64,000 nucleotides of DNA from Sipunculus nudus (taxonomy: Eukaryota > Annelida > Sipuncula > Golfingiida > Sipunculidae), in the NCBI GenBank assembly GCA_026874595.1, contig CM049310.1:15228058-15292057 (forward strand). Reading direction: 5' to 3'. Each line of letters opens with the position of its first letter. The stretch's first letter is position 1. Below, piece after piece: positions 1 to 14,300 of the stretch. The notes under the pieces are model-generated. The model ran no database searches. It saw nothing but the letters and a program-made list of their open reading frames with translations, and had not been told where the DNA came from. A program made the position numbers and the translations under genes.

Positions 1-638
1 TGTTTATTCAACACCTTATGCTTAAGATCACAATACATTTAAACTTACTATAAAATCTATTGTTCTTAAGCTACACACCTGAATAATTTTTAACATGCTG
101 TGCAGTATACTACCGCTAAGACAAATGTTTTTCATGATGGCTGGACGGAATACACTGGGCATTATGTGGACTACTTTTATATCCTGTATGTTGGATGGAC
201 AACATTTGGTGCTATTTGCTGATTAGATCCTGGACTTTTCCTATTCTTTACATCTCTCTTTCCACCACATTTCTTTTCTTCAGTGTTCTCTTAGAGTTGG
301 TTAATACACCAGTATCATACCATATTCCCTAGTTTATCTCACATTTTATTAATTTGTGTTTCTATGATGTAGGAAGAATGTCAGGCAAAAGAGTGTGCTG
401 ACTCCTGCTCATGTTAGCCAGCAGTATCCTACTGTTTCCAAAAGAAACACATTGAAAATATGAATGCCTGGATGAATTCAGTACATACCGGTAGTTTAAA
501 GGTTTGACCAAGGGTAATTTCATATGGATATGTTGCAAGAACACATTTTGGACTAACAAACAATAATCATAAATGTTTATTACTTTAGTTTTAGGACTAA
601 TATCTAAATATTGTGATCTGTTAAATGATATAATATAT

Positions 639-641
<3 letters not shown>

Positions 642-679
<38 letters not shown>

Positions 680-686
680 TCATATG

Positions 687-745
<59 letters not shown>

Positions 746-756
746 TCATATGTGAA
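642..756. repeat. Two (AT)n runs separated by a duplicated 13-bp spacer
   Basis: AT runs at about 642-677 and 691-743 are each followed by the same spacer gctcatatgtgaa (678-690 and 744-756), so the array and its flank were duplicated together. Confidence 0.95.
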
Positions 757-1295
757 TCCAGAAATATATCTTTATATTTACTTTTCGGCATATCATGATA
801 CTCTACATCCTCTGTATAATAAATAAATCAGCACCCCTGCAATCACACTTGCATCACTCTAATACACACAGGGATAAAAATGAATTTTTGCTGTGTGTGC
901 TCTGAAACCAACTATAGCCAATCATCCATGCAAACCTTCTAATATGCTCCGTACCAATAAGTGACAACAACTTGATTCATGCTTTGCAAACCCCACATTT
1001 ACAAGAAACAGACATGACAAACATTTGAACATGACACTTTCATTATTTATAAAACGTTATTCTATTGTAATTCTGTAGGACTGTACCGTACCATGTAGTT
1101 ACATGTCCCCCCTTCTGAAATCAGTCTTTTAACCTTTTAACTCTGATCCTTTTGTATATCAAATAATTTGGAAACCAATCATCAATTCTATCAAGAAAAC
1201 AAAATGTTTACTAATTAGGTAAATTACCCAAATTAATATTTTGCCTGTAAAAGCACAACTTAAAGTTACTTCTTTTTAAAAAATTATGAAGTTAA

Positions 1296-1633
1296 GGCCA
1301 AAAAAAATAAAAGGTATGGTTCTCAGGCACCGCCCCCATCAATTTTAAACCCCCGCATCAAAAATTTTTATTTTGATTTTCAATAGAAACTTGCCAAATT
1401 TTGTGCTGCAACACCTCGGACATTTCTTTCAAGAAGATAAAATCATACAATTTCCTTTTTTATGTAGTGCTTTTACTTGTTTAGCAAAATAAATCTGTTA
1501 TTTTCATGCTTTTCCCTAATCATTTGTTATTTTTATCGAAACATACCAAAAAATTAAAAATAAAAAACCGCCCGCTCGCATTGATTTCTGAGAAAAAGTG
1601 CCTGAGAACCATACCTTTTTTTTTATTTTGGCC
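1296..1633. mobile_element. MITE with GGCC-starting inverted ends, TAA target duplication
   Basis: The ends are inverted repeats of about 36 bp (start GGCCAAAA; inner part GGTATGGTTCTCAGGCAC). TAA flanks both sides (1293-1295 and 1634-1636). A second copy lies at 53593-53939 with TTA flanks. A 3-bp TWA duplication fits PIF/Harbinger; no transposase is present. Confidence 0.8.
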
Positions 1634-2303
1634 TAATGTTGAAAAATTGGGTACACAAGCCATTATCTTATTTTACAATTTAAAATAGCATGTTTAAAAA
1701 CTTACAAATAATAATTAATTGATAAAGGCTCTGGAATTTTTGGGTTGAGGGACCTAAGAAATATTACAAATTAATGAAATATCTGTATTAAAAGTCTCCT
1801 TTAATAGTTCAAACGATACACTTTCACTTTTGATACACTGGCCAATCATTCAAAAACCATTCTCTAAATTTCTATATTAAATTATAATTCTTATGATAGA
1901 AATATATTTTTAATCTGGCCTTCACTTCACAAGGACTGTGGTAACTAGTCTGATAAAAGTTTAAAATTTTTTTAAAAATCTAAGGATTGAATAGGTGAAA
2001 AGGAAACATTCAAATTTTACAGCCACACTGTACCACAAAAGCTCAACACCATATCCACAGTTCATTCCAACAAAAGCTTAAAAATACATCTGAATGAACT
2101 AAAATAACTGAAAAAAAGAAGATCAAGCTGTTAAGAAAATGAAAATTATTTTAAATCAGACATGTTCCCTAATATTTCTTCTGTACCAAAAAAAACTGGG
2201 ATGACTGTTAAGTCTTTAAATTCTTGTGAGAATAAGGTTTGTTATATTTTTTATACACAGGCTCTGGTCAGGTAATATATTACAGACAGCACGGTTTACT
2301 CAC

Positions 2304-2378
2304 ATTTTCAGGAGTGTCCTTTGGGGCAGCTAGAGTAGAGTTTGATTGAGTTGAATTCACACTTGCTGGGTTGAACAT
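2304..2378 (-). CDS. SEC16A: Sec16 exon 27: MFNPAS motif, last exon seen
   Basis: Residues about 2490-2514. MFNPASVNSTQSNSTLAAP then KDTPEN; the Phe/Tyr-Asn-Pro-Ala motif matches the near-terminal FYNPAQ of SEC16A. Acceptor ACTTTTAG|ATGTT; donor AAT|GTGAGT. Either another exon follows beyond the window, or read-through adds VSKPCCL and stops at 2280. Confidence 0.78.
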
Positions 2379-5300
2379 CTAAAAGTGAGATAGAAAACAT
2401 GACTTGAAAGTCACTAAAACTGAAAAGAGTAATCGAAAGCCACAGTGAATAATAAAATATATATTTTGAGAATAAATCTTCTTATAATTGTATAAATTTA
2501 GAAAAAAAAAGAAAGTTATATTACAAGGCCTACAAACTTGGTGAAGCCAACTCCCGCTGTTCCTGAGAAATTATGGGTTCATCTACTGATGACCAAAGAC
2601 CCTTGTACAAAAAGTTTGATGCAGGTGGCGCCACCAATAACTCAATTTCAAATATGACTCGTGTGACCAACATTTGCTATTTTTAATGATGATAGCTCTT
2701 GCAGTTTTTGAGATTGTTATGTTAGTATACTTAGTTGGCCAAATGACTGAGTCTAAATTCCTGTTACTCGGCCAAAATTCATCAAACCGAAACCATTTGA
2801 ACGAGATCGTTTCTGTGAAATGCTGACTATGTGGCTGAATGATTTTAGAGAAGTTGTTTTTGCTTTTTCCATGTAAAATATATGTAAATGCAGATAACCA
2901 AAAAATTAAGCTCTATCTGATAGAGTTTTTAGATGTCTGAATTTTTGCATAAAATTTTGTGATGCTAGCTCCTGCATTTTTTTAGATAGTATGGGTTAAT
3001 GTTTGGACAATGGACAACAGATGACTGCCAACGTACGATGCCACACCATCACATAAGCTCACAGGTTTGGTAAAAACACCATCTTTCTGCCCCTACCTTG
3101 GAGGTTATGATTTTAAAAGTGTCTGTTTGTTTGATTTCTTTATTTTCAGGATTATACATAGACTATTGAACCTTTAATTTTGGCCTAGATCTGCAAAAAT
3201 GGGCAAATCATGTAGGTTTGTTTTGAACAGGTTTATGCTTGCTGAGTGCCATGCTAGTTTCGTCACTGATCACAGTAGTGTGGACGACACATTCTACACT
3301 ACTGTCAAGGACACTGCAATTACATCTGCTTCAGCAAATTATGGTTTTATGGGGTAACAACATCTCAAACCCAACACTGAATCAATAAATATGTTATAAT
3401 CATAATTTTGTAATGAATTATTCCTGTAAAAGACATCTTAGGATTTCACATATATTTTTAAAATGATACCAAAGTTGTATTCTATGTCATCACCTGGTAT
3501 CCTAAAATAAAGTTTTTAATACTGCAATACATGATATTTATAACATATAAATTTTTCAATCTTCATGACATCAACTGCTTTAAGGAAACCCAAATTTTTC
3601 ATATAGCCTAGTGTCGACACATTCTAAGCTTAGCTGGAATAATCTGAAGCACAAGCTTGAATAATGACACCTCTAAGACAGTCTTGACACATCAACAAGT
3701 AACATACCTGTACACCTGGAGGTTGCGATTGCTGCTGCAGAGGCTGCTGTTGCTGTGCTGTATTATCACCTGATGATGAAGCATCTGTCTGATCATCACC
3801 TGTGTTATCATCAGCTGGCTCTGGAACGTCATACAAAGACTCATGAGAGGACTGATTTAAGCTGTGAAAGTTCTCAACAAATTTTAATGATATTTGTGGT
3901 AGCCTTGGCATTGGTGTCAGCACAGGACTGTGACTTGGTTATTTTATTGCATATTAAAGTAAATATACCAGATGATTGTTTTTACAATTTATTGTACATA
4001 AATATGGAGTATCATGTCTAGATGTTTGCTTGAGAACTTAGGTTAGAGAACATAGGTGCCTTATTTAATTTTAATTTCAGGATAGTTTAATTCCATGGGA
4101 ATCAATTCATGTCTAGACATTTTTATAGCAATGTTGTTTGTTGTAGAAATCAAAAGCAGCACACCGGCTCATTTATGCTTTTTCTCAGGGGTTGTGAGAT
4201 GATTGGTCAGAAGACTGTCAAGACTTGTGATGTCAGCAGGGGTCTATAAGCCATGGATAAGAAGATCATGTTACAAATGCTTAGGTCAGTGTGCCAGTGA
4301 TGTGTAGTCTGACATTTGTCTGTGGTCCAGAAGCTGGTTCATGTTTATGTTTGTACAGCTGAGAGATGATTTACAAAGTGTAGAACTTCAGCATCTGAAG
4401 ATGGCCACTTAGACACCTCTGTAACTGACTTCAGAGTGAATATTGCAATTGCCCAGAGACTGGTAATCTGGTGGAGTGTGTCTACCATGAGTTTATCCAG
4501 TAACAGGCCAGGGTGATACAGGCAAAACTACAGTGACACTGAATATTGTCGTGTGAAGACATATTCAGGTACTTGCTCCTGATTATGTCCCTTAAAGTGA
4601 AATTTGGGTGGATTGTTAATTTTTTAGGTGGATTTTGATGCTGATCTTGGCAATGGTATTGGCAGATGTAGCTGAGTGTTTTCTTGTTAAACTATTTTGA
4701 ATGACAAATTTATATGTAATGAACTCTGAAAATTTCTGGATGCCTATACTACTTTGTCTACCCCTTTATACAGGAAAACATGATAATAGATATACAAAAG
4801 CATGAATGATACTCACCCCCTGGCAGGAACATGTTGGCTGGTACAGACATGCTTTTAGGGAGAACGTCAAAGAGGTTGGATGGTACAGCACTGTTTGATG
4901 ACTGCTTGCCCTGATTAAACACATCTACATACTGTCCACGTGCTCCTGTACAAAGCAAAAGAGTAAATATTCAGAGCATGCACTTAACTGAACACTTATG
5001 CATGATCCCTAAATCTTTTTTTCTGCTATCACAATTCTGAAATATATTTTTTAATGGTTTATATGCACTGATTTACCATTAAAGTTTCCAACAATGTCAC
5101 ATTTACTTTTCATAATAATTAGATTTCTAGAAAACAGAAAACTTTTTTTGTATCAGTTTGTTCTGCATAACCATGACCAGACCCTTCTCCATGTTTTGTC
5201 AGTGTCAAACAAATTAAAGTGAAATCATCAATTGGATAAACAAATCAGAGGTAGGTAAGTTATTGATAATCAAATTAAATTGAAAACCTCAAGACAATTT

Positions 5301-8300
5301 CCTGGTACAATGAAATGGAAAGTCTTACAGGTCACATGAGACAGCCATGGTTAACAACTCAGGATAACAAGGTGGTAACATGAGAAGGGTTGGCAATAGT
5401 TTCAAATATGGTCTTATTGATTTTCAGTCTTGTTTGACCTCCAGTATTCAATAAAATATCAATATATGTAGAACAAGAAAATATGCATAATTTATATGAA
5501 CAATTGCATAGATCTGGAGGATCTATACTCTATAGCAAAATCAGAGTACTGGGATAAACAAACCTGAAAAAGAAATGAACTGTCCACTGAAAGCCCTGTC
5601 TGCTGAGGTTCTACTGTCTATTGATAAATCTTTCAACAAAAACACTTATCTTTGCAATTATTATTAAGTATTATGACAAAGTCCCTGATTAATGTATGTC
5701 CATGTCTGTATCACTCTAGTCCTTATATGCCTGCTTGCTATATATATCTTACGGAAAAGGCCTCTGTGCCAGCCTTACCTCTGCTTTTCTGTCGTGAAAA
5801 TTTGTTGCTCATGGGAGGTCTGCCAGTAGCAGGCCCCATCATGGAAGGCATGGCATCCACTTCTGTCTTGGTTGGAATGGGTGAAGCATCTGTAAATCAA
5901 GGCACCAGAGTTACAAGGTTAAACAAGAGCACTGAATTTGTGCATAATACGACCATTGTGTATCTGGTGATCTCTGACCTCATTGAATATAAGTGAATTT
6001 TGATGAGAAAGTAAATCTGGTGAGAAACTCTATTGGTAAATATGTATAACGAGTTTCATGAAAATCCATGGGATATTTGGTAAGTCACCAAGGTGCCTCC
6101 AAAGTGCGGTGACCTCTGACCTCATTAAATATGCATGGATTCGCTGGAAATCAAACATAGGTGAGATATTTTATTGATTAACATTTCTGAAGAGTTTGAT
6201 CAAAATCCTTCACATTCTTTGTAAGTTATCGCGGGGACACCACAAAGTAGCCTTGTGACCCGTGACCTAATTAAATATGCTTGAATGTAACTGCTGCCCA
6301 TAATCAAACTCAGGCGAGATAATCTGTTTGTTAGTAGTAATGGTGAGTTTTGTGAAAATCCATCAAAGCCTGGTGGGATATTGTGGTGACATTAAAGTTA
6401 ACAGACAGACAGATGGACAGAGTGTACACCATAATACTACTGTCATATGACAGGTGTATAATAAGGATCAGTGTTGGGGCATGTTACAAAAAGGTGATTT
6501 ATAAAGTCTTTACATCTGGTAAACCAGTATCTGTTACTCACCCAACTATTCTGAGTATACCAATAATATTGAGCTTTGTTTTCAATTTTATTTGCAGCAT
6601 AAAGAACAAGTTGTTTCCAAGATTCCCTGTAGATAACAGACCATGGTTACTATACAGCACTGATTACTTATGACAGATGCCTTATCTGAAGATGTTCCAT
6701 TACAATTTAGAACCTTTTTCAGGGGTGGCCAAATTACTTTTATATAATATAGCTGGGTGACATACTGACCTAGTCTTGAATTATTACCATATGGACTCAT
6801 CCCTGAATCTTTTAAGCTGGTTTAAAGCTGGATTCTGAATTATTATGGTTTATCTATTGACCTAGTTCTATTTTTTTAAGCTGTTACTAGGGTTAATTTA
6901 ATAGACTAATACTGAACCTTTTGCTGTGATTTATTATCTCCCTTAAGGTATAACCTGATGATCTGGTTCTGAATGTTAAGTAGTGGCCCGCTGACCCAAT
7001 TTTGGAGAATTAAAGATGACCTACTGACCCAATTTAGAATATTTTGTGGTGGCCTTATGACCTAGTTCTGAATCTTTCAAGGTTACAGGCTACCTTAATT
7101 CTGAATTATTAGGGATGACCTGCTCACCTAGTTTTTATTTTTTTACAGGTGACCTTCTGAACCAATTCTGAATTAGGAATGACCTACTGACCTAGTTCTG
7201 AATCTTTGGGAGGTGGTGCTGCAGATTTGCTTTCATCTTCATCGTCACCATCAGTGTTGACCCATCTCTTCTTGTCAGGATCCCAAACAATCTGTTTTTT
7301 AAATGACATAAAAGTGAAACTTACACAATCATCCAATTTTATATTGTGAACAAAACATCAATAAATCTTTGAATTAGATGTACGAATGCTTTTATTTTAA
7401 ATTGCAAGAAATTTGTCATTGGATTTAATAAATAATCAGAGAAAAATAACTTGATAAATGTTTAATAATAATAAATTAATGTTATTAGAGTTTGATGGAA
7501 ATATGTCTGATAACCTTAGCTTACTCAGAAAGCATGATCATTTCTCAAATGATCTATTCTAATCTATAAATGTGGCAGTCATTATTTGCTGATTATCTGT
7601 AAATGTGAATGAAATCTACTCTAAATATGCAAGTCAAATTTGAAGTCCTCTTATACCTACTCAAAAAAATTTGAATTAAGAACTGAACTAAGTTCTTATT
7701 AACTGGTGTTATAACATTAAGACAAAACTTAATGTCAGTATCCCTATCCTCCTCTGTATGCAAGTAGTGCAAAGCAGAGAATCCCTTAAATATCAAATAA
7801 ATATGCCCAGAAACAGGTTAGTGAAGGAATCAAATTGTGTTGTATTCAATGTGATCGGAATATCTACAAAATGAACATCTTGCCACATACACTACAGATC
7901 ATGGGCATAAAAGACAGAGCAAAAGGACTATTTATATAATACTGTGAATATCCATTGAACAGATATGGAGTCTGGATATTCACATTGGATTTCACAGCAA
8001 AAGCAATGTCAAAATAAAAATCTGAAACCTGACAAATAACACAGATTTCTAGACATGCATTATATCAGCTGCCTCTTTTCTTTACAGTGTGAAAGGCTTT
8101 TGGAAGACATCAGCATGTTTATATTGACCTAGATGATTGTATCTTTGATGAAAACAATAACACAAAATAGCCATGAACTCACAGATGGATTCTTGTCATC
8201 AGGTAGTATCATCTCGTTTTTGCCTTTGGGTCGCAGTTTGTCGAAGAAACTCCCAAACCAACCACCCCCACCCCCACTTTTTGCTGCCTGCTAAAAGATA

Positions 8301-11300
8301 ACAGGCACTTTTATTAAATAAATATAAACATATAAAATAGCATCCCTACATCAAAATCTTGTAAGAGCTTAATCACTGGAGTAAATAGAGCCACCCACTC
8401 AAAAACATTAAATAATGTGGTGTAATTGCAATGTGTTTGCACAGTTTCCTGCTGTCAAAATTGAACATCATGCAGCCATGAAAATGCAATCCTATGAAAA
8501 TTTACTTATGTATGTCCTGGTAAAATCATGGCATTTTTAAAAATTTGTTTTTTTTTAGGAAAATGCCTCCTTTTTAAATGCTAGCTTAACTCTAAGTATA
8601 TAAGTACATCAGCAGAATTCCATTCCAGTTTCAAACTTTGTGACAGGACAGTATCACACGCTTCCTCTCATTTTATATCCCTGTGTTTACTAGGCCCAGT
8701 GACTATTGTACCTGCAGCCCTGGGTGTGTAATTGCCCTATGGCTATGTCATACCATCGTGGAACCCCCATGGCATTTTAGCTAAATCTTATCATCTTAAA
8801 AGAGTGTACCCACTCTTTCCCCAAGACTAACTTTAGTCGGTCACCTAAAACATTTTCTTTTAAAATTCTGGATCAATCTTACTCTCCTTACACATGGATA
8901 AAGTTACATTTGTTCTAACTTGTTCCACTTTGACCCATTACTTGCATTGGTACATGAGGTGCTGGACCAAGATTGATCTAAGTAATATGATACAGGGGTA
9001 ATGACAATTTTTGCCAAGTTTCTTCTCACTGCAAAGCTGCAACATCCTGGCCTAATATTCTGGAACATTATTGGCTCTATCCCAGTATCCTGGTGGCCAT
9101 ATATAGCAAAAGTCACATAAACAAGCAGTGGCTTATATAAGTAGCTGTCATGGTTGTGGCCAAATAATGTCCCTGTAACATTCTATGCTAATAGCTCCTT
9201 CTACTGATGGGGCATTTGGTACTAGATTTTAGATGAAGTAGGCAACACCTGCAATTGTAAAATTTTGTGATTGGTAACATTATATTTGCACGAGGAAGTT
9301 ATTTTGGGAAAATTAAATATTCAAAACTTAAACACAAAAATTCCTTTATAAAAAGATACATTTGACCATGAAATGAGAGCTTAAGTTTATAAATTTTCTG
9401 ATTCAGTAATTAGCAGAAAATAACATTTCATCTCATAGACAGTAAGCCACCACAGGTGGAAACATTTGCAAGTGAAAACCACATAGCAGTCACATGATCA
9501 AATATGTCTGCCAAATTTGGTAATGACTGGTGTAGGAGTTCCTGAGATAAAAGGTAACAGACTTTACAGTTTACACCATACATACAAAAATGCAATAATG
9601 AAATTTTGTGATAAGCAAAAAACAATGTTCTGTGGAACAGCAGTTTGAAAATAATTCAGTGCAGTATTCATATAATTCCCTTCTCTCAAAGGAATCCTTA
9701 TATATTATTTTCAGGTTAAAGTGTTCTTATTTTCGATCCCAGAAAGTAGTTCTACAGAGGTGCTGTCACATCAGGTTACAATATTCCCATGTAAGTCATG
9801 TGCTGAGTTTGTCTGCAAAATTTGCTGTTGGTAGAAGCAAGGCTTTTAGAGATATCTGATAAATGAAGAAGGGGCTGGGATGACTCTTCTCTCAAAGCAC
9901 AAGTTTATTGGAATATATATGGCATCACATAAGTGGGATTTTTTATAGTTTTAAGTTACCTTTTTAGGGGATTTCTTCTCCGCTTCCTTTTCCTGTGGAA
10001 TGCTACTGGTGCCATCTGCTGGCATTTTCTGGCCACCTCCCAAGGGAACAGATGGCCCAGATGCCTGTACATAAATTATGTTCAACTGTTACAAGGAATA
10101 TGCTTTATGTTTAATCAGTATGGAAGAGATGCCTGTACATATATTAAATTATTACCTTGAATAGATTATGATAATGCTTCCAGTATATAAAGTGAACATA
10201 AAACCAGGTTATGAATATGAATATAGTGTCTGATATGCAGAGCCCATGCATTGTGGATCTGGAGTTGTCTACTGATATTAGTAGCTATTGTGTTAAATCT
10301 TGCATAAAGTTTAAAAACTATGAATACAATTATTAATATCATCAGAATAAATAAAAAGATATTTATAAATATAAAAATGTGCTTTAGAATAACACTGTTT
10401 CAGATCCCATTAAAAGCGGTCCTTTTATTTCTGTAATCAAATGGTTAAAGTGAACTGCTGAACTTAAAATGTGAAATTATGACAATAATGTAAAGCATTA
10501 AAACTTAGTATTTTTCTATATGAAACTATTTAGGTAATAAAGCCATCAGCAAAGCTAATTTAATTAATATTAATTATTAAAGGTTGTGGTTAGCTTGTAA
10601 TGTCAGCATGGAATGTAAAGAAAACATGCCTGTACTTATATTAATATTCGTTCCCCTGTTACCTTTCTTAGTACTGCTTGGCAAATTAAAAAATTTCAAA
10701 TAAGTATTACTAATATATACAGCAACTCTTCTTTCATTAATGTAGCCACCTTTAGAAGAGCAAGCCCACACATCTTCACAATCTTTGATATCCCCAAAAA
10801 AATTAAGCATCCTCTTAATGTTACAATTGTTCTTAGCAATATTAAAACAAGAAAAGATGATTTGTGGAACAGTTTTGGTTTGTCCCTACGTCTCATGGTA
10901 GCTAGTACATATAGCTGCAAGTAATATCTTGAATACCTGGATGAAATTCTCTAAATATAAAAGGGCTGATGAGTGTAAAATTAGTAACAAACAGAACACC
11001 AGGGAGACTCTGCATTGTTTGTAGGTAGATTAAGCATATACTACTTGACCTAGCCCTTTAGGTGGTGCTTCAATTATGCAAGTATGCTGACTGTGTGTCA
11101 CACTGCTTTCAAGTTACTATGTTGATGTGTTTTAGCATGATTGCTTGTATGACCTTGAAAACTGTTGCAAGGACATCAATGTTCGAACTTGACCTAGCCT
11201 GTCATGTGGTGCATCAATGGTGACAGCCTGTCCCATTTGTTTTCACGTTATTACGTTGACACCAATTCAGGGACAGACATGCACTCTGACCTCGCATCAT

Positions 11301-14300
11301 TTTATGTCCCCCCCTCCCTACGGCACCTTCAGTGTCAGCAGGAGACAATGAATGTAAAAAAAAGGACCCCAATAACTGTACAGACTGCACTCCAAAGTGT
11401 AAGATGCTTCACCTTACAGGGAACTTAATTGCACACTGTGCAAATCATTACATTTCTAACTTACAATTTATTTAAAACACTCAAATTTAAGAATACAGAC
11501 TTTAAAGGAATATTCTGTTTTCTTCACCTACTGTTAGTTACACTGTGTCTCTGCCCATCTGTTGTTGAAAATAATATTTTTTGTTGTTGTTTCCAGTAAA
11601 CATTACATTGGTGTCACAACCTAATTTATCATAACTTTTTAATTACCTGGGGAATGTCTTGTCCCATAAAAAAACATCTTTCTTGGGGGTTTTAAAGGAT
11701 GTACATGATCAAAGGAGAGCAATGTTTGTTGAATAAGAATAAAGCAATTCTGTGATTAGAGTTATATGAAATGTGTAATATCAAATTATGATAAGTTGTG
11801 AAAAAGGTAAATTTCACTGTAATCTAAGTGTGTCAGATTTTTTATTGAGATGTTATATAATCACATGTATTTCTGTAATATACATTTTCACATGTTTGCT
11901 TATGATTTACTTTGATATGATTCCTTCAAATATAAAAAAGGCCCTCAAATATATCACAGGCTTTTCCTATTATTTATGTGGAACTTCAGAACCTTATGCT
12001 ACTCGTAAATTTATTTAGAGTTTAATAAATCAGCCATCTTTAATTTGGTGCATATTTATTTAACTTTAAACATATATTTAAAGAACTTCTTCAAATTCAT
12101 TGGCAGAAAAAAAAACAGAATTCAACTTGTTAAATGGGATTTGTATCTAAACTTGTGTATATAACATTTAAGATCTTAAATCATAAGCTGAAATGGAAAC
12201 ATTACAATGATCAAAGCTAACAACATGTATCCAAATCATAAGTTATGCTAAAAAAACACAAATACCACAATACACAGGATACACATGGCTAAAATTAGTA
12301 TGACTAATTGCACTATTTGCCGGACCGCTAAACACTAAGGGATAGGTCTGCCTAATACAAGAACATCAACAACAAAAAAATCAAGCCTATCTTAATTCAG
12401 TGTACTTCACCTTGGGACACCCAAAGATCAGATCATTTAGCTTCTGAGGAAGTGCACAGAGCATACAGAATGATAACAAGAAGACCCAATGAGTTCAAAG
12501 GTGAGGAAAAATCATGAGACAAATGCAAAACAACCTTTTAAAGACAATGCCAAATTCTAGGGTAATTACTTGTAGAATTTCCTATATCAATCTGTGACTT
12601 GGGAGTAACAAGTAAACAGAACAAGTGACCCATGGGTCATGACACTCAGCTGACTGGGAAGAGATTCGCAAAAGGAAATTTTATCATCTGAATGGTAGTA
12701 TATACCCATTCAACTGAAGCACATCCATGCAAAGAATCATGGTGAACTCTGCATTAGTTGTTTAGATACTTCAGCTTTTGTATCAAATTTTCCATTATTC
12801 TGAGGGATACTTCTGAGTCCTATAGCTTGAAGGATATGGGTAACAGAGACCTAATTTCAGGTTTCCACAGACACTTTTCATGGGTCTCCTTGCATGACAA
12901 CAATGAAGATTCTAAGTCCAGTTGTTACAATTTGTGCCCCTTAACAGATGACAGCACCCTTGAAGGTCTGAAAAATAGAGAAAAAACTTCGAAAAATTGA
13001 ATAAAAAATAGGTTGCACCACCAGTCTGCAGAAACTGATGAAACACTCCATAATCAATATCCATGCAAAGAATCATGGTGATCTCTGCATTAGTTGTTCA
13101 GATACTTCAGCTTTTGAATCAAATTTTCCATTATTCTGAGGGATACTTCGGAGTCCTATATCTTGAAGGATATGGGAAACAGAGACCTAATTTCAGGTTT
13201 CCACAAACACTTTTCATAGGCCTCCTTGCATTACAAGAATGAAGAATAAAGGTCCAGTTGTTACGATTTGTACCCTGTTGACAGATAACAACATCTTTAA
13301 AAGTCTAAAAAAATAGAGAAAAAAATCGTAAAAATTTGAAAAAAATAGGTGGCTTGACCAGTCTGCAGAAACTGATAGAACACCTCATGATCAATATGTA
13401 TGCCATAAATCATGAGCATCAGTGTTGTAGTTATGGAGATACTGCTGTTTTTGTATCAAATTTCCCATTATTCTGGGGGGTATTTTGGAGCCATACAGCT
13501 TAAAGGATATGGGTAACAGAGACCTAATTTCAGGTTTCCATGGAAACTTTTCATGGGTCTCCTTGTGTTAAGAATGAAATTTCTTAGTCCAGTTGTTATG
13601 ATTTGTGCCCTGTCAACAGATGTTCATATCTTTAAAGGTCTCAAAAATTGAGAAAAAAATTCGTAAAAACACCGGAACAAATACAGATGGTGCCACCAGT
13701 CTGCAGAAACTGATGAACCACTCAATGATCAGTATCCAAGCAGCAATTTTGATGATCTCTGCATTAGTTGTTCAGATACTTCAGCTTTTGTATCAAATTT
13801 TCCATTATTCTGAGCTGTACTTTGGAGTGCCATAGCTCATAGAATATGGGTAACAGAAACCTAATTTCATGTTTCCATGGAGACTTTTCATGGGTCTCCC
13901 TGTGTGTCAAGAATGAAGATTCTTGGTCCAGTCTTTATGATTTATGACCTGTTAACAGATGTTCATATTTTAAAAGGTCTCAAAAATAGAGAACACAATT
14001 CGTAAAAAATCGAAAAAATACAGGTGGTGCCACCAGCCTGCAGAAACTGATGAAACATCTCATGATCAATATGTACGCCAAAAATCATGACCATCAGTAA
14101 TGTAGTAAATGAGATATTGAAGTTTTTGTATGTAATTTTTTACTATTCTGGGGGGTACTTTGGGGCCCCATAGCTTGAAGGATATGGGTAACAGAGACCT
14201 AATTTCTGGTTTCCATGGAAACTTTTCATAGGTCTCTCAGTGTGTCAAGAATGAAGATTCTAGGTCCAGTCATTACGATTTGTGCCCTGTTAACAGATGT

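Larger units (their letters stand above)
1..2303. other. Downstream of last exon seen: AT-rich, no gene recognised
   Basis: Contains an (AT)n microsatellite and a 338-bp MITE (listed separately). No terminal Sec16 exon could be identified. The open frames here are short and unrelated to the family. Confidence 0.6.

Noticed and set aside
6683-6740. Extension of the 33-bp array leftward
   Set aside because: Similarity to the unit fades before about 6745 and could not be defended.
10577-10920. Possible extra exons in intron 20
   Set aside because: Overlapping frames of 74-77 codons without consistent splice sites or Sec16 similarity; exons 20 and 21 already join in phase.
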